From contig NZ_CP125378.1 in NCBI RefSeq assembly GCF_034008635.1, forward strand, positions 338,501 through 402,500: a stretch of 64,000 nt of DNA. The letters are read 5' to 3'. Origin of the DNA: Pseudomonas sp. P8_229 (GTDB taxonomy: Bacteria; Pseudomonadota; Gammaproteobacteria; Pseudomonadales; Pseudomonadaceae). How positions within the stretch are numbered: the first letter of the stretch is position 1; each line of letters starts with the position of its first letter. Positions 8,181 to 18,443 of this stretch are shown in pieces. Below the pieces are notes generated by a model. The model did no database searches and was not told the DNA's origin. It saw nothing but the letters and a program-made list of their open reading frames with translations. The translations under genes and the position numbers were made by a program.

Positions 8181-9644
8181 ATGTCGTCATCCATACGTAA
8201 GTCCGTCAATTCAGACACGTTGACCCGCCTGGCCCAAGCCATCGCGGTGGCTGTGTCCGCCACGTTGGCGGGCTGCTCCAGCCATGCTCCGCAGTCCGAG
8301 GCGAGCCATACGCCGAACATTGCTGCGCGAGCCAAGCAGAAGCCGATCTGGCTGAGCGAAAAGCCGAGCCCGCAGGTGCCTCAGGACATCTGGGAGCGCA
8401 TGCGCGGCGGTTTCCAGCTGCAGGACGGCCTGGGCGTGAACCCGCGCATCGAGCAACAGCGCCTGTGGTTTGCCAGCAACCCGTCCTTTCTCGAGAGCGC
8501 CGGCGAACGCGGCAGCCTCTACATTCATTACATCGTCGAGCGTCTTGAAGAGCGCAACATGCCGCTGGAACTGGCCCTGCTGCCAGTGATCGAGAGCGCC
8601 TACAACCCGATGGCCTATTCCCGGGCCGACGCATCGGGCCTGTGGCAGTTCATCCCGTCCACCGGCCGCTACTACAACCTGCGCCAGACCCGTTTTTATG
8701 ATGGCCGTCGCGACATCACCGCCTCGACTACCGCGGCGATGGATTACCTGACCCGTCTGCACGACATGTTCAACGGTGACTGGCTGCTGGCTCTGGCCGC
8801 GTACAACGCCGGTGAAGGCACGGTCAGCCGCGCCATCGAGCGTAACGAGAAGCTCGGCCTGCCGACCGACTACTGGAACCTGTCGTTGCCGGCGGAAACC
8901 CAGGCGTACGTGCCAAAGCTGCTGGCCCTGTCGCAAGTGGTACTGGCGCCGGAAGCCTACGGGGTGAACCTCAACCCGATCGCCAACGAACCGTATTTCC
9001 AGGTCGTCGAAATCAACCAGCGCATGGACCTGTCCAAGGTCGCAGCGGTGGCCAACATCGACGAAGACGAGCTGTTCCAGCTCAACCCGGCGTTCAAGCA
9101 GCGCACCACCGTCGACGGCCCGCAGCATCTGCTGGTGCCGACGTCCAAGGCGCAACTGCTGACCGCCAGCCTGCAGACCATGCGCCCCGAAGAGCTGATC
9201 AGCCCGCGTTCGCTGAAACCGGTGTTCGACGGCGCCGACCCGAGCGAAGTGGCGAAGCTCAAGCGCGCCTACCGGGTCAAACGCGGCGACAACCTCGGCT
9301 CCATCGCCAAGGCCAACAAGGTCGACGTCAAGGATCTGCAACGCTGGAACAAGCTGACCGGCAAGAACCTCAAGGTCGGCCAGACTTTGGTCATGCAGGA
9401 CACCACCAAGCGCGCGCCGGCTCGCAAGTCTGGCCGGGTCAACACGGTGGTTGCGGCCAACAGCAAGACCAAAGGCAAGGACGACAGCGCGCAGCAGACT
9501 CAGTACAAGGTCAAGCGCGGCGACACGCTGTACGTGGTGGCCAAACGATTCAACGTTGAGATGCAGCATCTCAAGCGCTGGAATCCGGGTGCGGGTAAAG
9601 CATTGAAGCCTGGGCAGATGCTCACGGTTTATCAGCCGCACTGA
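8181..9644 (+). CDS. mltD: Membrane-bound lytic murein transglycosylase D
   Basis: 487 aa from the ATG at 8181. A lipoprotein signal ends in the lipobox LAGC (C32). The GH23 domain follows, with the catalytic Glu (about E138) in LLPVIESAYNP and then SGLWQFIPSTGR and ALAAYNAGEGTV. Two C-terminal LysM modules (YRVKRGDNLGSIAK near 364 and YKVKRGDTLYVVAK near 442) bind peptidoglycan. It cleaves glycan strands with formation of 1,6-anhydro-muramic ends during wall turnover at the outer membrane. It follows gloB and has its own terminator. Confidence 0.95.
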   Translation: MSSSIRKSVNSDTLTRLAQAIAVAVSATLAGCSSHAPQSEASHTPNIAARAKQKPIWLSEKPSPQVPQDIWERMRGGFQLQDGLGVNPRIEQQRLWFASNPSFLESAGERGSLYIHYIVERLEERNMPLELALLPVIESAYNPMAYSRADASGLWQFIPSTGRYYNLRQTRFYDGRRDITASTTAAMDYLTRLHDMFNGDWLLALAAYNAGEGTVSRAIERNEKLGLPTDYWNLSLPAETQAYVPKLLALSQVVLAPEAYGVNLNPIANEPYFQVVEINQRMDLSKVAAVANIDEDELFQLNPAFKQRTTVDGPQHLLVPTSKAQLLTASLQTMRPEELISPRSLKPVFDGADPSEVAKLKRAYRVKRGDNLGSIAKANKVDVKDLQRWNKLTGKNLKVGQTLVMQDTTKRAPARKSGRVNTVVAANSKTKGKDDSAQQTQYKVKRGDTLYVVAKRFNVEMQHLKRWNPGAGKALKPGQMLTVYQPH

Positions 9645-9649
9645 CTGAA

Positions 9650-9681
9650 GAGCCCCTGAGATTTCAGGGGTTTTTTTTGGT
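9650..9681 (+). terminator. Terminator of mltD
   Basis: AGCCCCTGA and TCAGGGGT form a stem followed by eight T residues, six bases after the mltD stop. Confidence 0.85.
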
Positions 9682-9712
9682 CCGGACTTTGTGGCGTGCT
9701 TTAGATCGATCC

Positions 9713-9963
9713 CCCTCACCCCAGCCCTCTCCCCCACGGGGGCGAGGGGAAAGGGAGCCGATCTCCGTGCTGTTCAAAATCCGAGTTCGACTCGGTATCG
9801 CACGTCGATGTAATTCGCCCAGACACCACAGTCAGTCCCCTATCCCCCCGGGAGAGGGGCTTTTGAGAACTTGAGTTCGACTCGGTGCAGCACGTCGGTG
9901 TAATTCGTCCAAACACCACGATCAGTCCCCTCTCCCTCCGGGAGAGGGTTAGGGTGAGGGGCT
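9713..9963. repeat. Composite CCCTCTCCC/GGGAGAGGG repeat element
   Basis: The element starts CCCTCACCCCAGCCCTCTCC and ends with the matching inverse GGGAGAGGG...GGGTGAGGGG. Inside, a segment beginning GAGTTCGACTCGG recurs with a 90-base period (9783 and 9873), each copy ending in CAGTCCCCT. An element of the same architecture lies at 39308-39672. The whole gap 9645-10068 otherwise holds only the mltD terminator and the upstream region of the next gene. Confidence 0.75.
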
Positions 9964-10068
9964 CTTCGCGCAAACGATTAACCCCGCATTAACCCGCATC
10001 TTTTTCCTGCCCAGACAAGCTGTTACTGTACGGCCCACAAAGCCCAAGCCGCCTGGATCGGATCTGAC

Positions 10069-11901
10069 TTGAAGCGTCCCCTCCTCCTGTTCCTGATCAG
10101 CCTGGCCTTGAGCTCACCCGCAAGCGCGACGATTACCGAAAGTCACGGTTATGCGCAGTTCGGCACGCTCAAGTACCCGGCCAGATTTACCCACTTCGAC
10201 TGGGTCAACCCGCAAGCGCCCAAGGGCGGTACGTTGCGGGTGATGGCGTTCGGCACCTTCGATACGGTCAATCCGTACACCTTCAAAGGCACCAGCCCGG
10301 TCACTACACCGAATTTCCTGCAGTACGGCATCAACGAACTGAACGAACCGCTGATGGTCGGCACCGGCCAGTATTCGCCGTCCGGCGACGAACCGGCGTC
10401 CAGCTATGGTCTGATCGCACAATCGGTGGAGTACAGCGAAGATCGCAGCTGGGTGGTATTCAATCTGCGCCCCGAGGCGCGCTTTCACGATGGCACGCCG
10501 ATCACCGCCTACGACGTGGCGTTCTCCTATCGGTTGCTGCTCAAGGAAGGCCATCCGCTGTACCGCACTGCCCTGCAGGAAGTCTCACGCGTCGACATCC
10601 TCAACCCGCAGCGCATTCGCTTCGTGATGAAGCGCTCGGGCAATCCGCTGCTGATCCTGCGTCTGGGCGAGCTGCCGGTGCTGTCACAGCATTACTGGAA
10701 AGGTCGCGACTTCAAGGCCACCACCTTCGAACCCCCGCTGGGCAGCGGCCCGTACCGCATCACCTCGGTGACACCGGGGCGGCAGTTGATCTTCGAGCGG
10801 GTCAAGGACTACTGGGGCAAGGACCTGGCGGTCAATCGCGGCAAGTACAACTTCGATCGCATGGAGGTCGAGTTCTACCGCGACAGCGACGTCGCCTTCG
10901 AAGCGTTCAAGGCCGGTGAATTCGACATTTACATCGAGCATCAGGCGAAAAACTGGGCCAACGGTTACAACTTCCCCGCGATACGCCGTGGCGAGGTGAT
11001 CAAGGCGCAGATCCCGCACCAGATCCCGACTCAGAGCCAGGGCCTGTTCATGAACACCCGGCGCGCGTCCTTCAGCGACGTCAAGGTGCGCGAAGCGCTG
11101 GGCCTGATGTTCGACTTCGAGTGGACCAACCGCGCGCTGTTCAGCGATGCCTACAAACGCACCACCAGTTATTACCCGAACAGCGAATTCAGTGCCAGCG
11201 GGCTGCCGATCGGGCATGAATGGCTGATGCTCAAGCCGTATAAAGATCAGTTACCCGCGAAGCTGTTCACCGAGCCGTTCACGCTGCCGCAAACCGACGG
11301 TCGCGGCATCCCCCGGGAAACCATGCGCAAGGCGCTGGCATTGCTCGCCGAAGCCGGCTGGAAGCTCAACGGCCAGCGTCTGCAAAACGCCGCAGGGCAG
11401 CCGCTGAGCTTTGAACTGCTGCTGGTCAACCCAAACCTCGAGCGGATCCTGCAGCCATACATCGAGAACCTCAACAGCATCGGCGTCGATGCGCGCCTGC
11501 GCACGGTGGATCGCGCCCAGTACAAACAGCGCCTGGATCAGTTCGATTTCGACATGATCCTGATGACGCTCAACCAGACCCTCAGCCCGGGCCTGGAGCA
11601 GTGGCAGTACTTCCACTCCAGTCAGGTCGGGGTCAAGGGCAGCAAGAATTACGCCGGCATCGCCAACCCGGTGGTCGATCACCTGCTCGAACAACTGCTC
11701 GCCGCGCAAACCCGCGATGAACAGGTCGCCGCCGGCAAGGCGCTCGACCGCGTGCTGCTGTGGCAGCACTACAGCATTCCCAACTGGTACCTCAATTATC
11801 ACCGACTGGCCTACCGCAACCGGTTGGCTTTCGTCACCACGCCGCCCTACACCCTGGGCCTGAGCGCGTGGTGGCTGAAATCTTCGGAGAACAATAAATG
11901 A
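10069..11901 (+). CDS. Periplasmic oligopeptide-binding protein, YejA-like (first copy)
   Basis: 610 aa. It is a family 5 extracellular solute-binding protein of an ABC importer. An N-terminal signal peptide (RPLLLFLISLALSSPASA) is followed by the typical opening GYAQFGTLKYP and YVNPQAPKGG-like text, here WVNPQAPKGGTLRVMAFGTF. The apparent start is TTG at 10069; no in-frame ATG is positioned before the signal peptide. Its stop overlaps the start of the next binding-protein gene (ATGA), so the two are translated in tandem. By family, YejA-type proteins bring peptides and microcin-C-like compounds to YejBEF. Confidence 0.9.
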   Translation: MKRPLLLFLISLALSSPASATITESHGYAQFGTLKYPARFTHFDWVNPQAPKGGTLRVMAFGTFDTVNPYTFKGTSPVTTPNFLQYGINELNEPLMVGTGQYSPSGDEPASSYGLIAQSVEYSEDRSWVVFNLRPEARFHDGTPITAYDVAFSYRLLLKEGHPLYRTALQEVSRVDILNPQRIRFVMKRSGNPLLILRLGELPVLSQHYWKGRDFKATTFEPPLGSGPYRITSVTPGRQLIFERVKDYWGKDLAVNRGKYNFDRMEVEFYRDSDVAFEAFKAGEFDIYIEHQAKNWANGYNFPAIRRGEVIKAQIPHQIPTQSQGLFMNTRRASFSDVKVREALGLMFDFEWTNRALFSDAYKRTTSYYPNSEFSASGLPIGHEWLMLKPYKDQLPAKLFTEPFTLPQTDGRGIPRETMRKALALLAEAGWKLNGQRLQNAAGQPLSFELLLVNPNLERILQPYIENLNSIGVDARLRTVDRAQYKQRLDQFDFDMILMTLNQTLSPGLEQWQYFHSSQVGVKGSKNYAGIANPVVDHLLEQLLAAQTRDEQVAAGKALDRVLLWQHYSIPNWYLNYHRLAYRNRLAFVTTPPYTLGLSAWWLKSSENNK

Positions 11902-13739
11902 CGCCCATCCGCGCCCTGCTCGTGCAGGCCAGCGGTCTGCTGTTCGCCGGGCTGGCGATTGCCGCCCCACAACACGCCGTGACGCTGTACAACGAGCCGC
12001 CGAAATACCCGGCCGATTTCAAACAGTTCGACTACGTGAACCCCGACGCGCCCAAGGGCGGGATCTTCCGCCAGGCCGGGTTCGGCGGCTTCGACAGCCT
12101 CAACCCGTTCATCAGCAAAGGCGTGCCGGCCGATGACGTCGGGCAGATCTACGACACCCTGACCAAGCACAGCCTCGACGAGCCGTTCACCGAATACGGC
12201 CTGATCGCCAGCAAAATCGAAAAAGCCCCGGACAACAGCTGGGTGCGTTTCTACCTGCGCCCGGAAGCGCGCTTTCATGACGGCCACCCGGTGCGCGCCG
12301 AAGACGTGGTGTTCAGCTTCCAGACCCTGACCAAGGACGGCTCGCCGCTGTTTCGCGGTTACTACAGCGACGTCGACGAGGTGATCGCCGAGGATCCGCT
12401 CAAGGTCCTGTTCAAGTTCAAGCACAACAACAATCGTGAGTTACCGCTGATCCTCGGCCAGTTGCCGGTGCTGCCGAAACACTGGTGGGCCACTCGCGAT
12501 TTCACCAAGGGCAACCTGGAAATTCCGCTGGGCAGCGGCCCGTACAAGGTCGCCGAAGTGAAGGCCGGACGCTCGGTGCGTTATGAGCGAGTCAGGGATT
12601 ACTGGGGCAAGGACCTGCCGGTCAATCGCGGGTTCTACAACTTCGACGTGATGACCACCGACTACTATCGCGACAACACCGTCGCCGTCGAAGCGCTGAA
12701 GGCCGGCCAGTTCGATTACTGGCTGGAAATGACCGCGAAGAACTGGGCCAACGCCTACAACATTCCGGCGGTCACCGAAGGTCGGCTGATCAAGGAACAG
12801 ATCGCCAACAGCAACCCGACCGGCATGCAGGGTTTCGTCTTCAACCTGCGCCGCCCGGTGTTCCAGGATGTGCGCGTGCGTCAGGCGCTCGGCCTGCTGT
12901 TCGATTTCGAATGGACCAACAAACAACTGTTCAACGGAGCCTACTTCCGCACCCGCAGCTATTTCGAGAACTCGGAAATGGCCGCGACGGGCCTGCCGGA
13001 CGCCGAACAACGGGCGATCCTCGAACCGTTCCGCAGCAAGCTCCCGGCTCAGGTGTTCAGCGAAGCGTTCGAGAACCCGAAGACCGACGCCAGCGGCATG
13101 ATCCGTGCCCAGCAGCGCGAGGCCTATCAACTGCTGCAAGAGGCCGGCTGGAAGATCGTCGACGACAAAATGGTCGACGCCACCGGCAAACCGGTGGTCA
13201 TCGAATTCCTGCTGGCGCAGACCGAATTCGAACGCGTGCTGTTGCCGTTCAAACGCAACCTGGCCGACCTCGGCATCGATCTGGTGATCCGCCGCGTCGA
13301 CGTTTCGCAGTACATCAACCGCGTGCGCTCGCGGGACTTCGACATGGTCGTCGGCAGCTTCCCGCAGTCCAACTCGCCGGGTAACGAGCAGCGTGAATTC
13401 TGGATGAGCGCCGCCGCCGACAAACCGAGCAGCCGCAACACCATGGGCCTGAAGGATCCGATCGTCGATCACCTGGTGGAAAACCTGATCAACGCCGACT
13501 CGCGCAACAGCCTGGTGGCCCACGCCCGGGCGCTGGATCGGGTGCTGCAATGGGGTTACTACGTGGTGCCCAACTGGCACATCAAGACCTGGCGCGTGGC
13601 CTACTGGAACCACATCGGTCACCCGAAAGTCTCGCCCAAATACGACATCGGGATTAACACCTGGTGGGTCAAGCCCGACGCGAAACCCGCCATGGAAGTC
13701 GAAACCAAACTGCAAGCCGACCCTGCGGGCACGGAGTAA
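11898..13739 (+). CDS. yejA: Periplasmic oligopeptide-binding protein, YejA-like (second copy)
   Basis: 613 aa with a signal peptide ([18 protein letters not shown]). It is a paralogue of the preceding protein with many shared blocks: [47 protein letters not shown] and [10 protein letters not shown]. The ATG overlaps the preceding stop by four bases and the permease gene yejB begins four bases later, so it is inside one operon. Two tandem binding proteins served by one permease pair suggest a widened ligand range. Which of the two corresponds to E. coli YejA cannot be told by eye. Confidence 0.9.
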   Translation: MTPIRALLVQASGLLFAGLAIAAPQHAVTLYNEPPKYPADFKQFDYVNPDAPKGGIFRQAGFGGFDSLNPFISKGVPADDVGQIYDTLTKHSLDEPFTEYGLIASKIEKAPDNSWVRFYLRPEARFHDGHPVRAEDVVFSFQTLTKDGSPLFRGYYSDVDEVIAEDPLKVLFKFKHNNNRELPLILGQLPVLPKHWWATRDFTKGNLEIPLGSGPYKVAEVKAGRSVRYERVRDYWGKDLPVNRGFYNFDVMTTDYYRDNTVAVEALKAGQFDYWLEMTAKNWANAYNIPAVTEGRLIKEQIANSNPTGMQGFVFNLRRPVFQDVRVRQALGLLFDFEWTNKQLFNGAYFRTRSYFENSEMAATGLPDAEQRAILEPFRSKLPAQVFSEAFENPKTDASGMIRAQQREAYQLLQEAGWKIVDDKMVDATGKPVVIEFLLAQTEFERVLLPFKRNLADLGIDLVIRRVDVSQYINRVRSRDFDMVVGSFPQSNSPGNEQREFWMSAAADKPSSRNTMGLKDPIVDHLVENLINADSRNSLVAHARALDRVLQWGYYVVPNWHIKTWRVAYWNHIGHPKVSPKYDIGINTWWVKPDAKPAMEVETKLQADPAGTE

Positions 13740-13743
13740 TCAG

Positions 13744-14817
13744 ATGCTGGCGTATATTTTTCGGCGACTGCTGCTGATCATCCCGACCCTGTTCGGCATC
13801 TTGCTGATCAACTTCGTGATCATTCAGGCCGCGCCCGGCGGGCCGGTGGAACAGATGATCGCCAAGCTCGAAGGCTTCGAAGGTGCCACCAGCCGTATCG
13901 CCGGCGGCGGCGCCGAGGTGTCGGTGGCCGGCTCTGCCTATCGCGGTGCGCAAGGCCTGGATCCGGCGCTGATCAAGGAAATCGAGCACATGTACGGGTT
14001 CGACAAGTCGGCCCCGGAACGTCTGTGGATCATGGTCAAGAACTACGCGAAGCTGGACTTCGGCGACAGCTTCTTCCGCGACGCCAAGGTCATCGACCTG
14101 ATCAAGGAAAAGATGCCGGTGTCGATCTCGCTCGGGCTGTGGAGCACGCTGATCATGTACCTGGTGTCGATCCCGCTGGGGATCGCCAAGGCCACGCGAC
14201 ACGGCAGCCATTTCGACGTATGGACCAGTTCGGCGATCATCGTCGGCTACGCGATTCCGGCGTTCCTGTTTGCGATCCTGCTGATCGTGGTGTTTGCCGG
14301 CGGCAGTTATCTGGATTGGTTCCCGCTACGCGGCCTGACGTCGAACAACTTCGATCAGTTGAGCCTGGGCGGCAAGGTCCTCGACTACTTCTGGCACCTG
14401 GCGCTGCCGGTGACGGCGCTGGTGATCGGCAACTTCGCAACCATGACCCTGCTGACCAAAAACAGCTTCCTCGACGAGATCAACAAGCAATACGTGGTCA
14501 CCGCCAAGGCCAAGGGCCTGACGCGCAATCGCGTGCTCTACGGCCACGTATTCCGCAACGCCATGCTGCTGGTGATTGCCGGCTTCCCGTCGGCGTTCAT
14601 CGGCATCTTCTTCACCGGCTCGTTGCTGGTGGAAGTGATCTTCTCCCTCGACGGTCTGGGCCTGATGAGTTTCGAAGCAGCGATCAACCGCGATTACCCG
14701 GTGGTGTTCGGCACCCTGTTCATCTTCACCCTGCTGGGGCTGGTGGTGAAACTGATCGGCGACCTCACCTACACCCTGGTCGATCCGCGCATCGACTTCG
14801 CCAGCCGGGAGCATTGA
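13744..14817 (+). CDS. yejB: Peptide ABC transporter inner-membrane permease YejB
   Basis: 357 aa. It opens with the DppB/OppB-type membrane segment [20 protein letters not shown] and has several further hydrophobic helices. The cytoplasmic EAA loop that docks on the ATPase is visible around [21 protein letters not shown] periplasmic insertion ([19 protein letters not shown]) is typical of YejB. It pairs with YejE to form the channel. The gene starts four bases after the binding-protein gene. Confidence 0.94.
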   Translation: MLAYIFRRLLLIIPTLFGILLINFVIIQAAPGGPVEQMIAKLEGFEGATSRIAGGGAEVSVAGSAYRGAQGLDPALIKEIEHMYGFDKSAPERLWIMVKNYAKLDFGDSFFRDAKVIDLIKEKMPVSISLGLWSTLIMYLVSIPLGIAKATRHGSHFDVWTSSAIIVGYAIPAFLFAILLIVVFAGGSYLDWFPLRGLTSNNFDQLSLGGKVLDYFWHLALPVTALVIGNFATMTLLTKNSFLDEINKQYVVTAKAKGLTRNRVLYGHVFRNAMLLVIAGFPSAFIGIFFTGSLLVEVIFSLDGLGLMSFEAAINRDYPVVFGTLFIFTLLGLVVKLIGDLTYTLVDPRIDFASREH

Positions 14818-14818
14818 G

Positions 14819-15838
14819 ATGAACCTGTCTCCTCTCAACCGCCGCCGGTTCGAACTGTTCAAGGCCAACAAGCGTGGCTGGTGGTCGCTGTGGCTGTTCC
14901 TGATCCTGTTCGGGCTGAGCCTGGGCGCCGAGCTGATCGCCAACGACAAGCCGCTGGTGGTGCATTACGACAACAACTGGTACTTCCCGGCGATCAAGCG
15001 TTACCCGGAAACCACCTTCGGCGGAGAATTCCCGCTGGAAGCCAACTACAAGAGCCCGTACATCCGCGAACTGCTCAAAGCCAAGGACGCGTGGGTGCTG
15101 TGGGCGCCGATCCCCTACAGCTACCAGAGCATCAACTACGACCTGAAAGTCCCGGCCCCGGCGCCACCGTCGGCGGACAACCTGCTCGGTACTGACGATC
15201 AGGGCCGTGACGTGCTCGCGCGGGTGATTTACGGCTTCCGGATTTCGGTACTGTTCGCGCTGACGTTGACCGTGCTGAGTTCGATCATCGGCGTGATCGC
15301 CGGCGCGCTGCAGGGTTTCTATGGCGGCTGGGTCGATCTGGCCGGGCAGCGTTTTCTGGAAATCTGGTCGGGGCTGCCGGTGCTGTATCTGCTGATCATT
15401 CTGGCCAGTTTCGTCCAGCCGAATTTCTGGTGGCTGTTGGGGATCATGCTGCTGTTTTCGTGGATGAGCCTGGTCGACGTGGTGCGCGCCGAGTTCCTGC
15501 GTGGCCGTAACCTTGAATACGTGCGTGCAGCCAGAGCGCTGGGCATGCAGAACGGCGCGATCATGTTCCGCCACATCCTGCCCAACGCCATGGTCTCGAC
15601 CATGACCTTCATGCCGTTCATCCTCACCGGCGCCATCGGCACCCTCACCGCGTTGGACTTCCTAGGCTTCGGCTTGCCGGCCGGCAGTCCGTCGCTGGGT
15701 GAACTGGTGGCCCAGGGCAAATCCAACCTGCAAGCGCCGTGGCTGGGCATGAGCGCGTTTGCCGTGCTGGCGTTGATGTTGAGTCTGCTGGTGTTTATCG
15801 GCGAGTCCGCTCGCGATGCCTTCGACCCGAGGAAGTGA
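14819..15838 (+). CDS. yejE: Peptide ABC transporter inner-membrane permease YejE
   Basis: 339 aa, a DppC/OppC-type permease. The N-terminal NRRRFELFKANKRGWWSLWL precedes the first membrane helix. A periplasmic stretch (YPETTFGGEFPLEANYKSPY) follows, then LLGTDDQGRDVLARVIYGFR at the start of the permease core and an EAA loop around ARALGMQNGAIMFRHILPNA. It begins one base after the yejB stop and ends one base before yejF. Together with YejB it forms the transmembrane pore. Confidence 0.94.
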   Translation: MNLSPLNRRRFELFKANKRGWWSLWLFLILFGLSLGAELIANDKPLVVHYDNNWYFPAIKRYPETTFGGEFPLEANYKSPYIRELLKAKDAWVLWAPIPYSYQSINYDLKVPAPAPPSADNLLGTDDQGRDVLARVIYGFRISVLFALTLTVLSSIIGVIAGALQGFYGGWVDLAGQRFLEIWSGLPVLYLLIILASFVQPNFWWLLGIMLLFSWMSLVDVVRAEFLRGRNLEYVRAARALGMQNGAIMFRHILPNAMVSTMTFMPFILTGAIGTLTALDFLGFGLPAGSPSLGELVAQGKSNLQAPWLGMSAFAVLALMLSLLVFIGESARDAFDPRK

Positions 15839-15839
15839 A

Positions 15840-17450
15840 ATGAATCAGGACAATCTGATCGAAGTGCGCGACCTGGCCGTCGAATTCGGTTTCGGCGAGC
15901 GCGTGCACCGAGTGGTCGAAGGCGTGAGTTTCGACATCAAACGCGGCGAAACCCTGGCGCTGGTCGGCGAATCCGGCTCGGGCAAATCGGTGACCGCGCA
16001 CTCGATCCTGCGTTTGCTGCCCTATCCGATGGCCCGGCATCCGGCCGGCAGCATCACCTACGCCGGGCAAAACCTGCTGGGCCTGAGTGAAAAAACCATC
16101 CGCCACATTCGCGGCAACCGTATCGCGATGATCTTTCAGGAGCCAATGACCTCGCTGAATCCGCTGCACTCGATCGAGAAGCAGATCAACGAGATCCTCG
16201 GCATCCACAAGGGCCTGAGCGGCAAAGTCGCGACCAGGCGCACCCTGGAGCTGCTGGAGATGGTCGGCATCCCCGAGCCGCACAAGCGCCTCAAGGCCCT
16301 GCCCCACGAATTGTCCGGCGGCCAGCGCCAGCGGGTGATGATCGCCATGGCCCTGGCCAACGAGCCGGAACTGCTGATTGCCGACGAACCGACCACTGCG
16401 CTGGACGTGACCGTTCAGCTGAAAATCCTCGATTTACTCAAGGAACTTCAGGCTCGATTGGGCATGTCGCTGTTACTGATCAGTCACGATTTGAACCTGG
16501 TGCGAAGAATTGCGCATCGTGTATGTGTCATGCAGCGCGGTTGCATCGTCGAACAGGCATCGTGCGAAGAGCTGTTCCGTTCGCCGCAGCATCCGTACAC
16601 TCGGGAATTGCTCGGCGCGGAGCCCAGCGGAGGCCCGGCGACCAATAAAATCGGCGCGCCGCTGCTCGAAGTCGAGAACCTGAAAGTCTGGTTCCCGATC
16701 AGGAAAGGCCTGCTCAAGCGCACGGTGGATCACGTCAAGGCAGTGGACGGCATCAATTTCAGCCTGCCTCAGGGTCAGACCCTGGGGATCGTGGGGGAAA
16801 GCGGATCCGGCAAATCCACGCTGGGTCTGGCGATTTTGCGGCTGATCGGCAGCAAAGGCGCGATCCGCTTTGAAGGCAAGCAGCTAGACTGCCTGACGCA
16901 GAATGAGGTTCGCCCGTTGCGGCGGGAGATGCAGGTGGTGTTTCAGGACCCGTTTGGCAGCCTGAGCCCGCGCATGTGCGTCAGTGACATCGTTGGTGAA
17001 GGCCTGCGGATTCACAAGATGGGCACCGCTGCCGAGCAGGAAGCGGCGATTATTGCGGCATTGAAGGAGGTAGGTCTGGATCCGGAAACCCGGCACCGCT
17101 ACCCCCACGAATTTTCCGGTGGGCAACGGCAACGAATCGCCATTGCCCGAGCCTTGGTGCTCAAACCGGCGCTGATCCTGCTGGACGAGCCGACGTCGGC
17201 GCTCGACCGGACGGTGCAGCGGCAAGTGGTGGAGCTGTTGCGTTCACTGCAAGCCAAGTACAACCTGACGTATTTGTTCATCAGCCATGACCTGGCTGTC
17301 GTCAAAGCGCTGAGCCACCAGTTGATGGTGGTCAAGCATGGCCAAGTGGTCGAACAGGGAGACGCGCAAGAAATCTTTGCCGCCCCTAAACATCCGTATA
17401 CACAGCAGTTGCTGGAAGCCGCTTTTTTGGCACCAGCCACTGCGCAATAA
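15840..17450 (+). CDS. yejF: Peptide ABC transporter ATP-binding protein YejF (two ATPase domains)
   Basis: 536 aa from the ATG at 15840. Two complete ABC ATPase domains are fused. The first has Walker A GESGSGKS (43-50), signature [12 protein letters not shown] and Walker [13 protein letters not shown]. The second has Walker A GESGSGKS (about 318-325), signature [12 protein letters not shown] and Walker [13 protein letters not shown]. Each is followed by the oligopeptide-type C-terminal piece ([12 protein letters not shown] and [12 protein letters not shown]). It energises YejBE. The gene lies one base behind yejE and 19 bases before fabI, so fabI may be partly co-transcribed with the transporter. 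Confidence 0.95.
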   Translation: MNQDNLIEVRDLAVEFGFGERVHRVVEGVSFDIKRGETLALVGESGSGKSVTAHSILRLLPYPMARHPAGSITYAGQNLLGLSEKTIRHIRGNRIAMIFQEPMTSLNPLHSIEKQINEILGIHKGLSGKVATRRTLELLEMVGIPEPHKRLKALPHELSGGQRQRVMIAMALANEPELLIADEPTTALDVTVQLKILDLLKELQARLGMSLLLISHDLNLVRRIAHRVCVMQRGCIVEQASCEELFRSPQHPYTRELLGAEPSGGPATNKIGAPLLEVENLKVWFPIRKGLLKRTVDHVKAVDGINFSLPQGQTLGIVGESGSGKSTLGLAILRLIGSKGAIRFEGKQLDCLTQNEVRPLRREMQVVFQDPFGSLSPRMCVSDIVGEGLRIHKMGTAAEQEAAIIAALKEVGLDPETRHRYPHEFSGGQRQRIAIARALVLKPALILLDEPTSALDRTVQRQVVELLRSLQAKYNLTYLFISHDLAVVKALSHQLMVVKHGQVVEQGDAQEIFAAPKHPYTQQLLEAAFLAPATAQ

Positions 17451-17469
17451 CCTGAAAGAGGAGCAACAC

Positions 17470-18264
17470 ATGGGTTTTCTCGCCGGTAAGCGCGTACTGA
17501 TCGTCGGTGTCGCCAGCAAGCTGTCCATCGCATCCGGCATCGCTGCCGCCATGCATCGCGAGGGCGCTGAGCTTGCCTTCACTTATCAGAACGACAAACT
17601 CAAAGGTCGTGTTGAAGAATTCGCGCAGGGCTGGGGTTCGAGCCCTGAGCTGTGCTTCCCGTGCGACGTGGCCAGCGATGAAGAAATCGCCAAGGTCTTC
17701 GAAGCACTGAGCAAGAAGTGGGACGGCCTGGACTGCATCGTGCACTCCGTTGGTTTCGCCCCGGGCGACCAACTGGACGGCGACTTCACCGAAGCCACCA
17801 CCCGTGAAGGTTTCCGCATCGCTCACGACATCAGCGCCTACAGCTTCGTGGCCCTGGCCAAGGCTGGCCGCGAAATGATGAAAGGCCGCAACGGCAGCCT
17901 GCTGACCCTGTCGTACCTGGGCGCCGAGCGCACCATGCCGAACTACAACGTCATGGGCATGGCCAAGGCTTCGCTGGAAGCTGGCGTGCGTTACCTGGCC
18001 GGCTCCCTGGGCCCGGACGGCACCCGCGTCAACTGCGTATCGGCTGGCCCGATCCGTACCCTGGCAGCGTCGGGCATCAAGAACTTCCGCAAAATGCTGG
18101 CCGCCAACGAAGCGCAAACCCCGCTGCGTCGCAACGTCACCATCGACGAAGTCGGCAACGCCGGCGCCTTCCTGTGCTCCGACCTGGCGTCGGGCATCAG
18201 CGGTGAAATCATGTACGTGGACGGCGGCTTCAACACCACCGCCATGGGCAACATCGAAGAGTAA
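17470..18264 (+). CDS. fabI: Enoyl-[acyl-carrier-protein] reductase (NADH) FabI
   Basis: 264 aa. It reduces trans-2-enoyl-ACP in the last step of each fatty acid elongation round. The Rossmann start [16 protein letters not shown] is the FabI form of the cofactor loop. The catalytic Y159 and K166 lie in [11 protein letters not shown] with Y149 before them, and the C-terminus [14 protein letters not shown] is typical. I start at the ATG at 17470 after AAAGAGGAG; a longer in-frame reading overlaps yejF and is not credible. The enzyme is the target of triclosan-type inhibitors. A strong terminator follows. Confidence 0.97.
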   Translation: MGFLAGKRVLIVGVASKLSIASGIAAAMHREGAELAFTYQNDKLKGRVEEFAQGWGSSPELCFPCDVASDEEIAKVFEALSKKWDGLDCIVHSVGFAPGDQLDGDFTEATTREGFRIAHDISAYSFVALAKAGREMMKGRNGSLLTLSYLGAERTMPNYNVMGMAKASLEAGVRYLAGSLGPDGTRVNCVSAGPIRTLAASGIKNFRKMLAANEAQTPLRRNVTIDEVGNAGAFLCSDLASGISGEIMYVDGGFNTTAMGNIEE

Positions 18265-18282
18265 TCTTCGCTTAGCCAATAG

Positions 18283-18311
18283 AAAACCCGCCTCTTCAGG
18301 CGGGTTTTTTA
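18283..18311 (+). terminator. Terminator of fabI
   Basis: AAACCCGCCT, loop CTTC, AGGCGGGTTTTTT: a perfect stem with a T run 19 bases after the fabI stop. Confidence 0.92.
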
Positions 18312-18342
18312 TTGCTGCAATTTCTTGAACAACCCAAATCCT

Positions 18343-18437
18343 TTGTAGGAGTGAGCCTGCTCGCGATGGCATCGGGTCAGAAACATTGATGTCTCTGGAC
18401 CACCGCCATCGCGAGCAGGCTCACTCCTACAGGGGGT
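18343..18437. repeat. Inverted REP pair (REPIN)
   Basis: TAGGAGTGAGCCTGCTCGCG and its reverse complement at the two ends, with an imperfectly palindromic middle. It lies between the convergent fabI and LysR genes. Confidence 0.92.
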
Positions 18438-18443
18438 TGCTGG

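Noticed and set aside
8211..9737. 508-codon minus-strand frame opposite mltD
   Set aside because: Antisense shadow of a gene with signal peptide, GH23 and LysM domains.
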